Shown in pieces: positions 24,796 through 35,525 of a stretch of DNA of 64,000 bases (the stretch's first letter is position 1; each line of letters opens with the position of its first letter). Position numbers and translations under genes: made by a program. The stretch lies in NCBI GenBank assembly GCA_948099385.1, contig CANUEZ040000151.1, positions 6,270,001 to 6,334,000 on the forward strand. Direction: 5' to 3'. The notes below the pieces were generated by a model. That model did not search any database, was not told the DNA's origin, and was given only the letters and a program-made list of their open reading frames with translations. Origin of the DNA: Fasciola hepatica. Lineage: Eukaryota; Platyhelminthes; Trematoda; Plagiorchiida; Fasciolidae.

Positions 24796-26575
24796 AGTAT
24801 TTGGTTCGAGTTTTTGACTTAATTATAGTATATTAGGGCATCCCGTCATGATAACACCTTTTTCAAATTATCTTGGTCACAACTGTGAACATATCTGTTC
24901 ACTGTCTACAAGTAGACCAGAAGATCTGTTGTCCTAAAACCTCTCCACTTCTTTTTCGATATTGGAGATATTCAAATGTGTAGTTGTATCCTAGAGTGAT
25001 GGCGTGTAAGAAAAAGATGGGCTTATGACACACTGGTATGGATCTGTTTCCACAATAGCAGTATTCAAAAGACAGCAGCTTGAGGGAAAATAACTGCCGA
25101 TCATGAACATATTCACTGGTCGCTGCAAACTCATTTCCCGCCACTTGTATTTGTATTTGATCAGACTTTTGAGTAGACATCCTTCCGCATTTCAGTCGAA
25201 AAAGATTTACACTGGGCACCTCACCGAATCAGTGGGATAAAAAATTGAATGAATATATATCAAAATTATTACGACATTCTGCCAATACTCCTGCCCGGTT
25301 TGTGAGGATTCGGGGCAGAGATGGAGCCTTAGAGTGTTTGTTAATGGTAATACGGTCGTATTGCTATTCAGAGACTGCCCTAGATGTGTGAATGAAATGC
25401 CAAACATGCAGTCAATTTGGGCATTTATCTATCCTTAAAGCTTCGCTGTCAGTGACAGGGTGAATGCAGTTCTGTCAAGCGCCCATGGGCGATTTTTCGC
25501 AAGCCATTTCGGAACAAGAAATGCAAGTTGAGATTGGCATTATCACTCAACCATCATCGATATTTTCCATTCTGCAACAACCCACTTCAGAAAGCTGAGT
25601 ACTAACAAATATCATGAACATCAACTTTCTGCAACTAAGTTCTCGTGAGCGAACAAACCCAATTCCATTTATGGATCGAGCGTTAGTTGCTTCTCTTTGT
25701 GGATTCATACAACGTATTATTATTATCATTATTATTGCTATGGTGGTTGTTTATATTATTCAATTCCTCTTTACTGTATAATAAAGGTGCATAACTTTCT
25801 GAGGGGGTTCACAACCTTTTGAGACTGGTCACTGAGAAGAGCAACCGGCAACATCAGTCGCAGGATTCGAACTAGAGACAAATGTTTCATTGGCTTACAA
25901 GGACAGATATTTGACCACTGTCATTGTCAACCATAGATTTGTTAGGTTAGCTGACATTCGACGGATTTCGAATTGCACTTGCTTTACGAAGATTATTTTT
26001 GTACAGTTTGTGTTTACTAATTATAACAGAAGACAGGATTAGGTTAAGTGAACACTCGAAACCGGTTGGATCATGGTTTCATTCCACATTTAACACTCAC
26101 TAATTGTCGAATGCTACACTCGTTCGACGAAGTAAATTCAACCAAATACATCTAAGTACCCTGTCATACACTTCGCCAGGAGAGGACCCAAGCAATCTTT
26201 TCAATTTGGTCATCCTAATTCTCAACCTACTGAATATAACGGTTATCTTTTAGACTCAGTCATGTTAATGGAAAGAGGAATGTGCATACCAGTCTCTGCA
26301 TTCTCTTAGAGATGGAGTTTGTTTGAATTTCGACGATGAATTGGGGTAAACCAACACGGGAACATCATTTTTACTGTTTTGAACATCAAAAAACGGGCAG
26401 GATAAAGGGAATTGCAGTGACGGGAAATGAGCTGATCAAATATCTCAACCGAATTTGTTCTCTGATCTGAAACTGATCCAAATGGTCAGTGTGTTCAGTT
26501 CACCTCCCTTCATTCCAGTTTAGTTCAATTCAGTTCAGTTAAATTCAACGGAAAGGGAAAAAACTTGGGATATAA
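24796..26575. other. No recognisable gene
   Basis: Minus-strand open frame 24899-25219 (106 codons) has no recognisable domain. A short imperfect ATT/TTA run lies near 25717-25740. Nothing else was identified. Confidence 0.4.
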
Positions 26576-26585
26576 TACACAGTTT

Positions 26586-27770
26586 TTATGATAGAAAAAT
26601 TTGGCCTACGGATTTTGAGAAGGACAAAATATTAATGTTTATCCGAATAGGACTCAGTTTGAATGGGATCTCCGGACGATGCAAGAGATTGAGAAACATC
26701 GTAGGACTGTACTTGGAATATAACGAACAAAGTGCACCTAAAAAGTGAGTGGGTCGTTCGAAAATGGTAACGAAATTGGACAGACACAGACTGACTCTTC
26801 TAGTCTCCAATAGCACATACTCCACTTCGAATTTGAAAGCTGTGGTCGGATTCAGTGTTTCGAAAGAAAAGTTCCAAATAATACTCAGAGCTGTGCTGTG
26901 GATGGAATACAAAAGATAGTTTGGAGTCGGCGCAATGGACAAGTCTTATCGTGTGTTGATATACATGTAGTGTGGATAGAGAAGTGGGGACATGTCAACT
27001 TTGGTGACGAAAAAAATAATCCGGATGAACTGGATGCATGTGATTATTGGTGGCATGACATGAGAGAGGAGATGAAAGCATTTTCAGTCAAAGAAACAAC
27101 GACAAGTGTTCAGTGATTGCTTGGGGAGCCTTCTGAGCCAATGGCTAAAGTGAACAATAGTGATACTCGAGAGAGTAGAAGATTCCGTTGCATATATTCG
27201 TAGTGTGGAACAGTTTTGCTCTCACTGGTGACCAACAGATTACCAAATGATGCCATAACCTAACATGGTAATGCCTCTGTCCATCGCTCAGACATTAAAA
27301 AACGTTGGCAGTTGCTCCTTGGAATCAAGGTCATGCAGTAGCCAAACTTCAGCCCAAATGTGAACCCAATTGATAACTTAAGGTGTGCAAGGGTTCTGTG
27401 GTTCATTAGTGAGAAAGTGAATTGTTAACCACCCTCAAGCGAGAATGGGTGAATATTGATCAGGAGACGTTTACTGGTTTCTTTAAGATATATGCCGAGT
27501 ATTTTGGATGTTTTCAAGCAGAATGGTTGTTGCACCTCATTTAAGGAATTAAGGATTGTAGCGCAACTGAAGGTGCCCTGTACTTTTGTAATCTCGTTAC
27601 GCATATTCCAATTTAATTAGCTCACAATGAATATTATTTTTCTGTGAAAGTTTATATTCTGCATTGTAATGGGTATTCGGTCATTGTGACCAGATCTGGT
27701 TTCGTTAGGGGATGGAGAAGTGGGAAAATGAAGGGGTCCTATACTTTTGTCGCTCAGTGTATAATTCGTC
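26586..27770 (+). pseudogene. Tc1-like transposase, right copy, decayed
   Basis: The N-terminal helix-turn-helix reads FEKDKILMFIRIGLSLNGIS (about 26622), then VGRSKMVTKLDRHRL, SNSTYSTSNLKAVVGFSVSK. The catalytic core has WGHVNFGDEKNNPDELD with the first aspartate at 27006-27008, then WWHDMREEMKAFS. After a frameshift comes SVIAWGAF, then NASVHRS (27270-27290), where the second aspartate is lost. SPNVNPIDNL (27351-27380) stands where NPIEN is usual. The region is inverted relative to the copy at 21.9-22.9 kb, with long near-identical stretches (for example 26960-27240). The 3' end may be CTATACTTTTGTCGCTCAGT near 27750, which resembles a terminal inverted repeat, but no matching 5' end was found. 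Confidence 0.85.
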
Positions 27771-27799
27771 CATGTGATTAGTCAGCATGTTGTTTATTT

Positions 27800-28230
27800 G
27801 TGTACGATGGATTCTTTGGATTTGTCATCTCTCAAGTTAGACAGACACGATGTTCATGCATGTAAATGGACTAGCAATCAAGTTACAAGAATTAAACTAG
27901 TCAAAACCATTGAAGACAACCCTATTTTCGAAGTGTAGCAAGACAAAACCACCTGTATATCAGCTTACAGAACCGGGATCGTTTGTGTACTGCACAAGGA
28001 TATATGAGCTATGCAGTGATGTGTGGAAATGTTTAGGCTGTAAAGAAAAACATGTGACTGATAAAGGATTGTTTTAAACTAGTCGAGGAATTCAAAGGTA
28101 CAGTTTTGACTGAGCTATCACATGAAGATATGGATATTTGGAGAGCGAACAGTTGGTTCTAGTGTTTCCATATCCTATTCGAATAGGTCATATCTATGGC
28201 AAAAGTGTAATTGATTTGCCGTTGGTCAGG
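27800..28230 (+). pseudogene. Possible mariner-like N-terminal fragment
   Basis: A frame starting at 27806 reads MDSLDLSSLKL...VTRIKLVKTIEDNPIFEV before a stop. It is reminiscent of the DNA-binding N-terminus of mariner transposases (…IKTIEDNP…). Later pieces (SAYRTGIVVHKDI-like, spread over frames) are compatible but weak. The left inverted arm lacks this segment, so it may be an insertion or a leftover deleted from the left copy. Confidence 0.3.
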
Positions 28231-28490
28231 ATGAAGTTCGTTGTTACCGATGAAGAGGTGGGACGGAGGGGTGTGATGTGGTTTTCCTCAGTCTGCTTGT
28301 GATGATGATGAGTCGACCACTGATATACTAATTTCACCAATGTGATATGTAAGAGCAAGATTAGGAGACATTGAAAACAAGAATACGCATGTCAATGTTG
28401 GTTTTCTAACATGAACATGGTATTATTCCAGCAATTTTGATTTTATTCAGAACAGCGAATTTTAAATTCACATTTACTCACGTACACAGT
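28230..28490 (+). repeat. Inverted repeat arm, outer part (right copy)
   Basis: Reverse complement of about 21575-21860, including TGAGTCGACCACTGATATAC and GTAAGAGCAAGATTAGGA. It marks the far edge of the inverted duplication that also contains the two Tc1-like copies. Confidence 0.75.
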
Positions 28491-28499
28491 CAATTCGGT

Positions 28500-29940
28500 G
28501 TTATTTTTTGTCACCTTTGGGTAGTTATCCTAAGAAATGATCGCATACAGGTGGCCACAGGTGGCTCACTAACAATGTTTCTTTCTTATCACAGTGAATA
28601 ATTTTGATGGATATGATATCTTGTTATTTACCGAGGTACTTTTTCGGGAGGAAATTGGAGTGCTAAATGACTTTTACCTGACCCCTTTCAGGACCCATCA
28701 TATAGGATTCCTTTACCAAAGAGATAATCCCATCATGAAAATGACAGGCTTTGTGATTTGAATCTCCTGATAAAATCAGTGCATGGCCATCTTTGTTGAG
28801 CGTTTATGACAGGTTTCATGTCAGCTAATACTAGCGGCATTTAAAACCACCTCATCCTTATCTGCCACAGCACAAGGGGACACCCGATCGTCACTTGAGT
28901 ATCCTTTAGGAAACTTTTGAAGGAAATCACCCCACACACCTAGGAAAACACAAAATCAAAAGAATAAAAAAACGGGTAATCTATCAAGCATATACACATT
29001 CCTCGATGGAACGTTACACTAATCGAAGTGTAGGCATATGTCATTTCTGGATTCCGGTCGACATACAGACAAATAAATCCCTCACTTAGTAAATGCAAAA
29101 ATGATTCAGAGACAATATTTCATGAATGAAAATCATTCCTACCATAATAAATTACTATGGAAGCACAGATTTTTGTATACATCTATTTTAGGGATTCCGT
29201 TGGTTTTAATTGTTCGTTACTATGACTCTCTCTCTCTCTCTCTGAGGTGGAATCTGCCCGCTGACGCTGCTCACGGTAAGTAGTTTGGCATTTGACTGTA
29301 TTCAGCTGATTTTTAGACTTTTATTATGATTATGCTACTTGTCTGTATGTTTTCTGTGATGAAATTCACATTTTAAAATGAAAGCGAATAGTAGTACAGA
29401 TTAGTAATGAGTATCTGATGCAGATTGTAAACGCCATGTGTTCTACATTTTTCCTGTCACATTTATCTGACCACTCTCACGGAATTGTTCCCTCGGGCTA
29501 CTAACTGAAGTTCAAAGAAACCAAGCGCAGTCCGCAAGATTGCCGCGATCAAACCGATTTCATTCAGCTCTATGATTCTCCGGGTACCTTCATGGGTTTA
29601 CCAAGTGACCAGTCTGCTCAATTCGTTGGTGACATCGACAGCCCTGAAGGGAACAAACACTGAACCGTAGCTGTAGCGAGCAACGGGCCATGGTCACTGC
29701 TAACTGTCCGAATGTTAGGTGAGGTAGACTGCTTTGTAAACTATGCACAAATATCAGAACGCGGTAAGGGATACCATGGGCGCAACCGACACCCAGTCCG
29801 TATACACATATTTAGCTGAGACCGCTATGACGGATGTGGTCCGTATTTCGATCACCGTTATGAGTAAAAGAATTATCAATTATTCTCACTTTTACGAGGC
29901 TTGTGGTTGCCAAAAGTTTTTGGACAAATTGTGAAAAAAA
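28500..29940. other. No gene; short (CT)9 run
   Basis: A CT dinucleotide run of nine units lies at 29226-29243. No gene, RNA or transposon motif was recognised in the rest. Confidence 0.45.
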
Positions 29941-29949
29941 AAATCCAGG

Positions 29950-30075
29950 GTTGCAAAATAACTTGATGTATGCCCGGGACGATATCTTCACGTCTCGAGA
30001 TGGTGCAAGCTGCAAAACAATAGTGTTTTTATATAGGTTCATGTGAAACAATAATACTGGGAAATCTTTGGAGAA
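29950..30075 (-). repeat. PLE terminal-repeat (pLTR) fragment
   Basis: On the minus strand this contains TTTCCCAGTATTATTGTTTC, then TTGCACCATCTCGAGA, then ATCGTCCCGGGCATA. They correspond in order to ATTTCCCCTATATTTG, TGCACCATGTTGAGA and ATCATCCCGGGCATA in the 3' repeat of the PLE at 38.05-38.15 kb. It is probably the 3' end of the PLE whose coding tail is at 30.7-30.96 kb. Confidence 0.55.
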
Positions 30076-30289
30076 ACCAATATGCGTGCTGCGCATGGGC
30101 TTGAGAACAAGCAAGGTGTCAATGCAACAACACCGGATAAGAACTGCAAAGTTTGTGTGTGGGGGGGGGATGGGATCAACACTAAGATTTAACAAATGAA
30201 AGTGTACTTGTTTATTATCTTCATCGTACACGTTTTGTATATTTATTTTCTGCTTGTTTGTCAGTTGTTTATGGGCAACAAGAAGTCAA

Positions 30290-30690
30290 CTGACTGGCGA
30301 TACAGCGTTTGCACCAGTGGATTAGGTTTTGAGCCATATGTCTCAGAGCCTCTGACCCACGGTAATCCTCATCTCTTGAACCCCTACCAAGAAGGCAGGA
30401 AGCACCAACCGAGTTTGAAGCGGAGGCTGAATTTTCGTACCCCTACGCCAAGTCATAGTCTGAAGCCCACGCTACTTCTTTCAGCCTTGTCCAGCACGCG
30501 CAAAAGAGCGCGAGAGGGTAAACGATAGGCTGACATACTCAAAACATGCTGGAGCCATTGGAGGCCGTGTAGAGCGATTATCTCTATCAGGGTCGACCAT
30601 CAGCACCAAACACACAACGACGTACCTCGTCATTCCTCACCCGATGTTCCTTCCAGACACGAGCAAAGCTTCGAAGACATCGGGGGTTGG
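30290..30690 (+). other. GC-richer unidentified segment, probable insertion within a PLE
   Basis: This stretch is visibly richer in G and C than its surroundings and has clean borders. It contains an open frame running 30196-30528, whose C-terminal part is basic (RRLNFRTPTPSHSLKP, then STRKRAREGKR), with no family I recognise. It lies between PLE coding tail (30.7-30.96 kb, minus) and PLE terminal repeat (29.95-30.08 kb, minus), which should be only about 30 bp apart. That argues for an inserted element of some 600 bp. Identity unknown. Confidence 0.4.
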
Positions 30691-30704
30691 ATACGGAAAA
30701 TCCA

Positions 30705-30969
30705 TGGGTCAAGTTACGTCACCCTTGTAGAGGGAAGTTAACAAACAACACTTTCCACTGACAATAACAATACGAGTTTCCATTGACATGTGACAATGGC
30801 TCCGGCATACCTCAATAGTCTGGTTTACATTGCCGCGTATGTGCTCCGAAAAGCAGGGTTTCGATCTATTCGGTGTTACGTGAGTGAAATCGCCCCAGGG
30901 GAACATGGTGCTATTTGACAAATCTGGCCTTTCCTTTCCAAACTGTTTCGGAAGAAGCTTTTCACACAT
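30705..30969 (-). pseudogene. PLE protein C-terminal tail
   Basis: On the minus strand the DNA around 30830-30710 aligns with the end of the 35-38 kb PLE coding region (37925-38035). It shares GACTATTGAGGTATGC/GACTTTTGAGGTTTGC-like, TGGAAAC, TATTGT, GTCAG and GACGTAACTTGAC/GAAGTATCTTGAC strings in order. This is the region just past the GIY-YIG domain. The rest of the element is absent. Confidence 0.55.
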
Positions 30970-32865
30970 TCTCCAAAGCTGGACATATTGCTGGAACTCC
31001 CATCTTCTTACACAACTGGAGTAAAGAATAATGTTGGGAAAATAAGAGTGGTATGTAGTAGGATTCCTGAGTAAGAGAACCCTGAATAAGAAACACAGCG
31101 TTTAGGGGCCTTCTCCGATTCCCCATAAATATCCACATAAAAGTCAAGGACTCCTCAATTTTCCGAGCAAGGAACACTATGATATCCCTTGAGACCAAAA
31201 GACCTCTCTATAAAGGACACTGTGCCCGGTTGTGGTGAAAATCTGTAGTATAGCAACGAACATCTTTCAATTTGTGTGCCCGAAAATGCGTCGAACTTGA
31301 TTACTAGTAAGTGCAATGTATGTGCCGAAAGTGTATGTGTGTGGACCACGCTGTTGTCTACTCTCTCATGCTTCAAATGGCGAGTTCGTTGATCGATCGG
31401 TATTGGTCACAGTGACCCACCTCACTCACTGCTCATATTCTGCGATAGTCTGTAGTTATCTGGACACTCATCGGCCAGCAAGGGTGCAAGCTTTGGAGGA
31501 CAATAGTGGCGATGAATGAAACAATATGCAACAGAAATTATCTGAGGTGGTTTCTCTAACACTTAGTTAGGTGATTTGGTTTACAGTACGTATGCGTTTG
31601 TATACAACACTTGTCTTTTTTGTCCTAAAGTATGTTACTGCAGCGCAGTTTGTGAAACAATTGTTCCAAAGTTCACACACACAAAACGTCCTATCTGCAT
31701 TATTTCAAAAGTCAGTAAATTAATTGTTTTCTATTCATTTTGTATTATGGTAGGATGATTTGTGAAGATTTTTTGAGTTGTCCAGTGTTATTTGGCGACG
31801 AACTCACAAAACCCCCACAGAGTGAGAGTCCCTCATTGAGGCTTTTTGTTACATACACAGGCGTTTCCGTGATACGTTTCCCAGGATGCGTAAGCGAATT
31901 TCGGACAAAGTGAGACAATTTAACAATTATGCTACAGATTTTGACCTGTCACCCTCGCCATTGGTGGAATATATGTCTTCCGTATGGTCACCAAAATGAG
32001 GACCATTAGAGACCATTACTAACGTGGTCAATATTTGGATCCTAGTTGTAACCACGTAAGTAGATCTCAGCTTCATTCGTGGTTTCAGGTAACAACTGAT
32101 GAGACATACCACGGTGCCAGCTGTGTCGACGGTCATTAGAGCTCTTAGAAGTCGAGTCTAATGATATGGATTAATTTCAAGTATTACGTCAAGTGACGGC
32201 ATTGTGTAGATATTGGGAAAACAGATTCTGTGGGAAAATAATATCTCAGACTTTTAACTTCTCGTTTCGATGAGTTGATGTGGCTAGAGTGGAGGTTCTC
32301 ACAAATCGCGTTGTAGACTTTCTGAGGGAGTTACGAGACACAATGAAGACATCTGCAACAGCAAATATTGTGCCCCTGCATCCAGGCACTTGACGCATCG
32401 CACTATTACCGTGCGGAATGCATTGGAATCCAATGGAATCAGTGCAAAAGTTTAGGATGAAACTTTTTACCAGCAAATGACAGTCTACCTTTTCAGTCAT
32501 CATTCTTGGATTTGTGGTTACAATTCCTTCTGGCTGCAGGACCAAGAAATGTTGATCAGTGTGTACGTCAGATTCCACACACACTCATTCGGCATCGCAT
32601 TTCAAATAAGAAAAAACGGACGGGAGTTCATAGACGGCAATCGTCTGTCAATATAAGGATTTGCACAGTATCGTTCGGTGATTAATGTGAAGTATGTCTG
32701 TTGAATCCCGAACTCGGTAAATGAAAGAGAAATACACGTGCACGGACGAATGCTTATTCTGTAGCAACGTATGATAAGTGCCAGATCAAGCAAGCAAGTG
32801 ACAAATACAAAAACACACACATAGGTGATCGAGTGAACAGTGTGTGCAATCGAAAGCGTAAGATA
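30970..32865. other. No recognisable gene
   Basis: Open frames up to 112 codons (32246-32584, minus) carry no motif. No repeat was matched within the window. Confidence 0.4.
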
Positions 32866-32867
32866 AT

Positions 32868-33040
32868 TGTACGATCGGATTAAGCCAAGCAAGCAACACG
32901 TGATATTATCTGATTGGTCAGCTCCGTCCCGGACGAAGCACGACAAACGTCAACTGTGTACGTGTGTGTACGACTGCAGGCGTCCGCCCATGATTGCACG
33001 GGATTCTTATTAGGTGTGCGTGTGTGCGAGCACATAACGG
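32868..33040 (+). repeat. Dispersed repeat R1, copy 2
   Basis: Partner of 18100-18290, same orientation. This copy contains CCGTCCCGGACGAAGCACGA and a GTGTGCGTGTGTGCGAG tail. The open frame that crosses it is a by-product of the repeat and the downstream (AT)n run. Confidence 0.5.
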
Positions 33041-33355
33041 TACAAGCAAAACACAACAATAACATCATCATCACATTTCTAAGAACATGCTGTCTAAATA
33101 CAGGTTCCCTGAGGCTGGTGGGCTACGTACCAACGAAAAAGTACAACGCTGCATACAAAGATGCAAACCTGCTGAAACAATCCAGAGCGGGTCATCATTT
33201 GCTGACGTTGTCGTGCAAAATGATGATTTACCAGTGCAGTGAGCAGACAGTTGACACCCATATTGGTGTTGGATTATTGTGTCTGAGGGATCTTATTGAT
33301 ACACTTACAGGGTTTTGGGCCCATATAGTTTCCTGTGTTTTCGTTGTTTCAGAAG

Positions 33356-33358
<3 letters not shown>

Positions 33359-33406
<48 letters not shown>
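33359..33406. repeat. (AT)24 microsatellite
   Basis: Forty-eight bases of uninterrupted AT, read directly. It produces an artificial Tyr-Ile repeat in two open frames. Confidence 0.97.
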
Positions 33407-33409
<3 letters not shown>

Positions 33410-33529
33410 AGTTGTGATTCATTTGTGGGCTCTTCAATGAAGAGTATTCATTCACACTCCAGACGATTCAAATTAGATCCTAGTGAACATATAACATCGG
33501 AGTGTACAAGTATGAGGACGAGTGGGCAG

Positions 33530-33605
33530 AGGAGTACCGGGTACGCATACCTGATGAGCGGCAACAACCTCAAAACCGGTCGTGTGCTTCCGGGGAAATT
33601 TTGTC
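33530..33605 (+). ncRNA. Hammerhead-ribozyme-like core, best-preserved CTGATGAG copy of its family
   Basis: CTGATGAG (33551-33558), a 13-nt spacer CGGCAACAACCTC, then AAAACC where GAAACC is expected. Upstream ACCGGGTACGCATAC contains GTA before the core. ACCGG could pair with CCGGT just after the A-rich box as helix III. Downstream GTCGTG...TCCGGGG...TTTTGTCC is shared with the copy at 11.05 kb. The G-to-A change in GAAA would be expected to abolish cleavage. Confidence 0.4.
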
Positions 33606-33699
33606 CACACGTTAACATACTACTTACTATCAATATATATATGATAGGAATGCATATTTTCAGGAGAAAAGTGAGGGTATTTACGGTATCAAATTAAGA

Positions 33700-34725
33700 T
33701 TGGTCAATCAATATTGTAGATGTTTTGCCGTTCGGAAAAGGGGTGGGAAGTTGGTTGTTCGTGTTTGGGAAACTCGGTGTAGAAAGTACCTCTGGGGTGG
33801 GTTGGCTGCTTCCTGCCACCATGTGGTTCTAAAAACGGACTCCCCATCCATGCACTCTTCATTCGAGTCGGATGAGATTACAGAAATGAAAGTGTTTGAT
33901 TCGGTGGTTAAGCTATCATGAACGAGAACTAGATGTACCTATCAGAAGCACGTATAGTTGGGTTTCGACAATAGATTTAAGTTAAACTCGATAACATCTA
34001 AAATAGGAATGGGCCTACATGAGTAATACATGAACACACTACTCATATTCATTCTTCAAACTTTCAGGTTATTTCAGGCTTTTAAACACTAGAGATTCTG
34101 TTCGAAATCGAATAATCAATCTGGTTTTATCCTTACTAAATTATCCCAAGTTTATCATGTTTATTATGGTAATATGCTTCCACAGATAAAAGGTACACAT
34201 AATCGGCAATATTTGACGAAGACGTAAAAATCTCAGATATATAAAACACGTATGTGTATGGTCTCCAACACTCCCTTTTTATTAGACACTCTCACATAAT
34301 AACTGTTTTCGATGGATGGTTTCGATTTCATTGTGTGATTATGCGACTGATTTTCATTGTGGTAGAGCATGCATATTACTCACTAAATAAGTGAGTAGTT
34401 TAGTGCTCAGGAAACAAAAACCGACATTTATGGCGCGACAATGAACGTAACTACGTCAGATGAACTGAACGTCATAAGATGAAGCAAAGCATGCCAACCA
34501 CTTGATCACATGAGGCGATTGGATTACCATAGTCTTCAAGTGGATTGGACAGCTAGGATGCAATTAGGCAATGTTATTTCCGTCGATAGAGTTGTCCGTG
34601 TCCGAACGAGTGGCTTTTATATGACTAACTCTCCAAGTCTTCTGGACTATTACACTCTTACGAATACACTAAGACTTGCATTTCCATGACCATTTTGAAA
34701 TGAAAGGCAAAAGCCGGAAAGTTGC
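33700..34725. other. No recognisable gene
   Basis: Short open frames only. No domain or repeat was recognised. Confidence 0.4.
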
Positions 34726-34729
34726 ACAA

Positions 34730-34925
34730 TCTATGTCCCTGGGCAGTTTCATCGCATTTCAACATGGTCCATACTGAAGAACAGGGCTTGCAACAACTTG
34801 CACGTCATCAGAGGTAAAATACCCCACAGCACAGTAGTATGGATAAGTTATTAGGCACGTATTTTGTTGGCAAAGGATGGGCATTTGGCCGATGAGTAGC
34901 AACGGCTCAGATCAGTCTTGTTTTT
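34730..34925. repeat. PLE terminal-repeat trace and hammerhead-like trace
   Basis: TTTCATCGCATTTCAACATGGTCCATAC at 34748-34775 matches the inverted form of the PLE pLTR block seen at 35.15 kb. At 34889 CCGATGAG, 13 nt with CAAC, then GATCAGTCTTGT resembles the hammerhead-like family, with both core boxes damaged. Confidence 0.35.
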
Positions 34926-35079
34926 GCGATATGGAGAAAACTCGAAATGCAGTGTTCCAGTGAACTCAATGTTCTATCATCACAAGGTGTACAACCAGGA
35001 ATGGTGAACGAGCATGGTTTTCATTAACTACTATGAGATTTTGGCAACTAATAAGTAGGCTGGGAAGAAAACCAGACAT

Positions 35080-35350
35080 AACCGTCGAGCAAACTAGTTT
35101 ATCTAAATGAAAAGCCACTGATGTAACATAGCACGAAATATGTCCCGGACGATTTCGCTGCATCTCAACATGGTGCATACTGCAGAACGATACTGTTTGT
35201 ATACCTTCATGCAAAAACATAATGTTCGACAAATATACGGGAAATTACAATAGTCAAGTTACTTCACCATGGTAAAGACACATTACTAAGAGCTGTTTCT
35301 GCTGACACATTATAGGTTTCCATCGATGTATGGCAACAGCTTCTGCAAAC
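35080..35350 (-). repeat. Inverted 3' end of the PLE, head-to-head with the main copy
   Basis: The reverse complement of this stretch reproduces the end of the PLE coding region and its 3' pLTR. 35271-35350 mirrors 37941-38020 (GGCAACAGCTTC, AGAGCTGTTTCTGCTGACAC, CCATGGTAAAGACAC), and 35090-35240 mirrors the pLTR. It ends exactly where the forward pLTR begins (35350/35351). Such inverted partial copies joined to a PLE are a known habit of these elements. Confidence 0.85.
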
Positions 35351-35510
35351 TTCCCCTATATTTGTCGAACATTATGGTTTTGCATGAAGTTACATAAACA
35401 GTATCGTTCTGCAGTATGCACTATGTTGAGAATCAGCGAAATCGTCCCGAACATAATTCGTGCTATGTTGCAACTCCGGTTTCTCTTTCCAAGATTATTT
35501 CAGGAAAAGC
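35351..35510 (+). repeat. PLE 5' pLTR (direct terminal repeat)
   Basis: About 160 bp beginning TTCCCCTATATTTGTCGAAC and ending near TTATTTCAGGAAAAGC. It is repeated in direct orientation at 38045-38206. Within it TGTTGAGAATCAGCGAAATC is placed like a worn hammerhead core (TGATGAG...GAAA). PLE pLTRs of many animals are known to carry hammerhead motifs. Confidence 0.8.
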
Positions 35511-35525
35511 ACCTTTCATTTTCCT

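Noticed and set aside
28981..29283. Possible splice donor after an open frame (CACGGTAAGT at 29271)
   Set aside because: A good donor-like string alone is not enough; the frame has no domain and no matching acceptor or neighbouring exon was recognised.
32914..33417. 167-codon open frame, the longest on its strand locally
   Set aside because: Its C-terminus is the translated (AT)24 run and its start lies in repeat R1; no protein family features.
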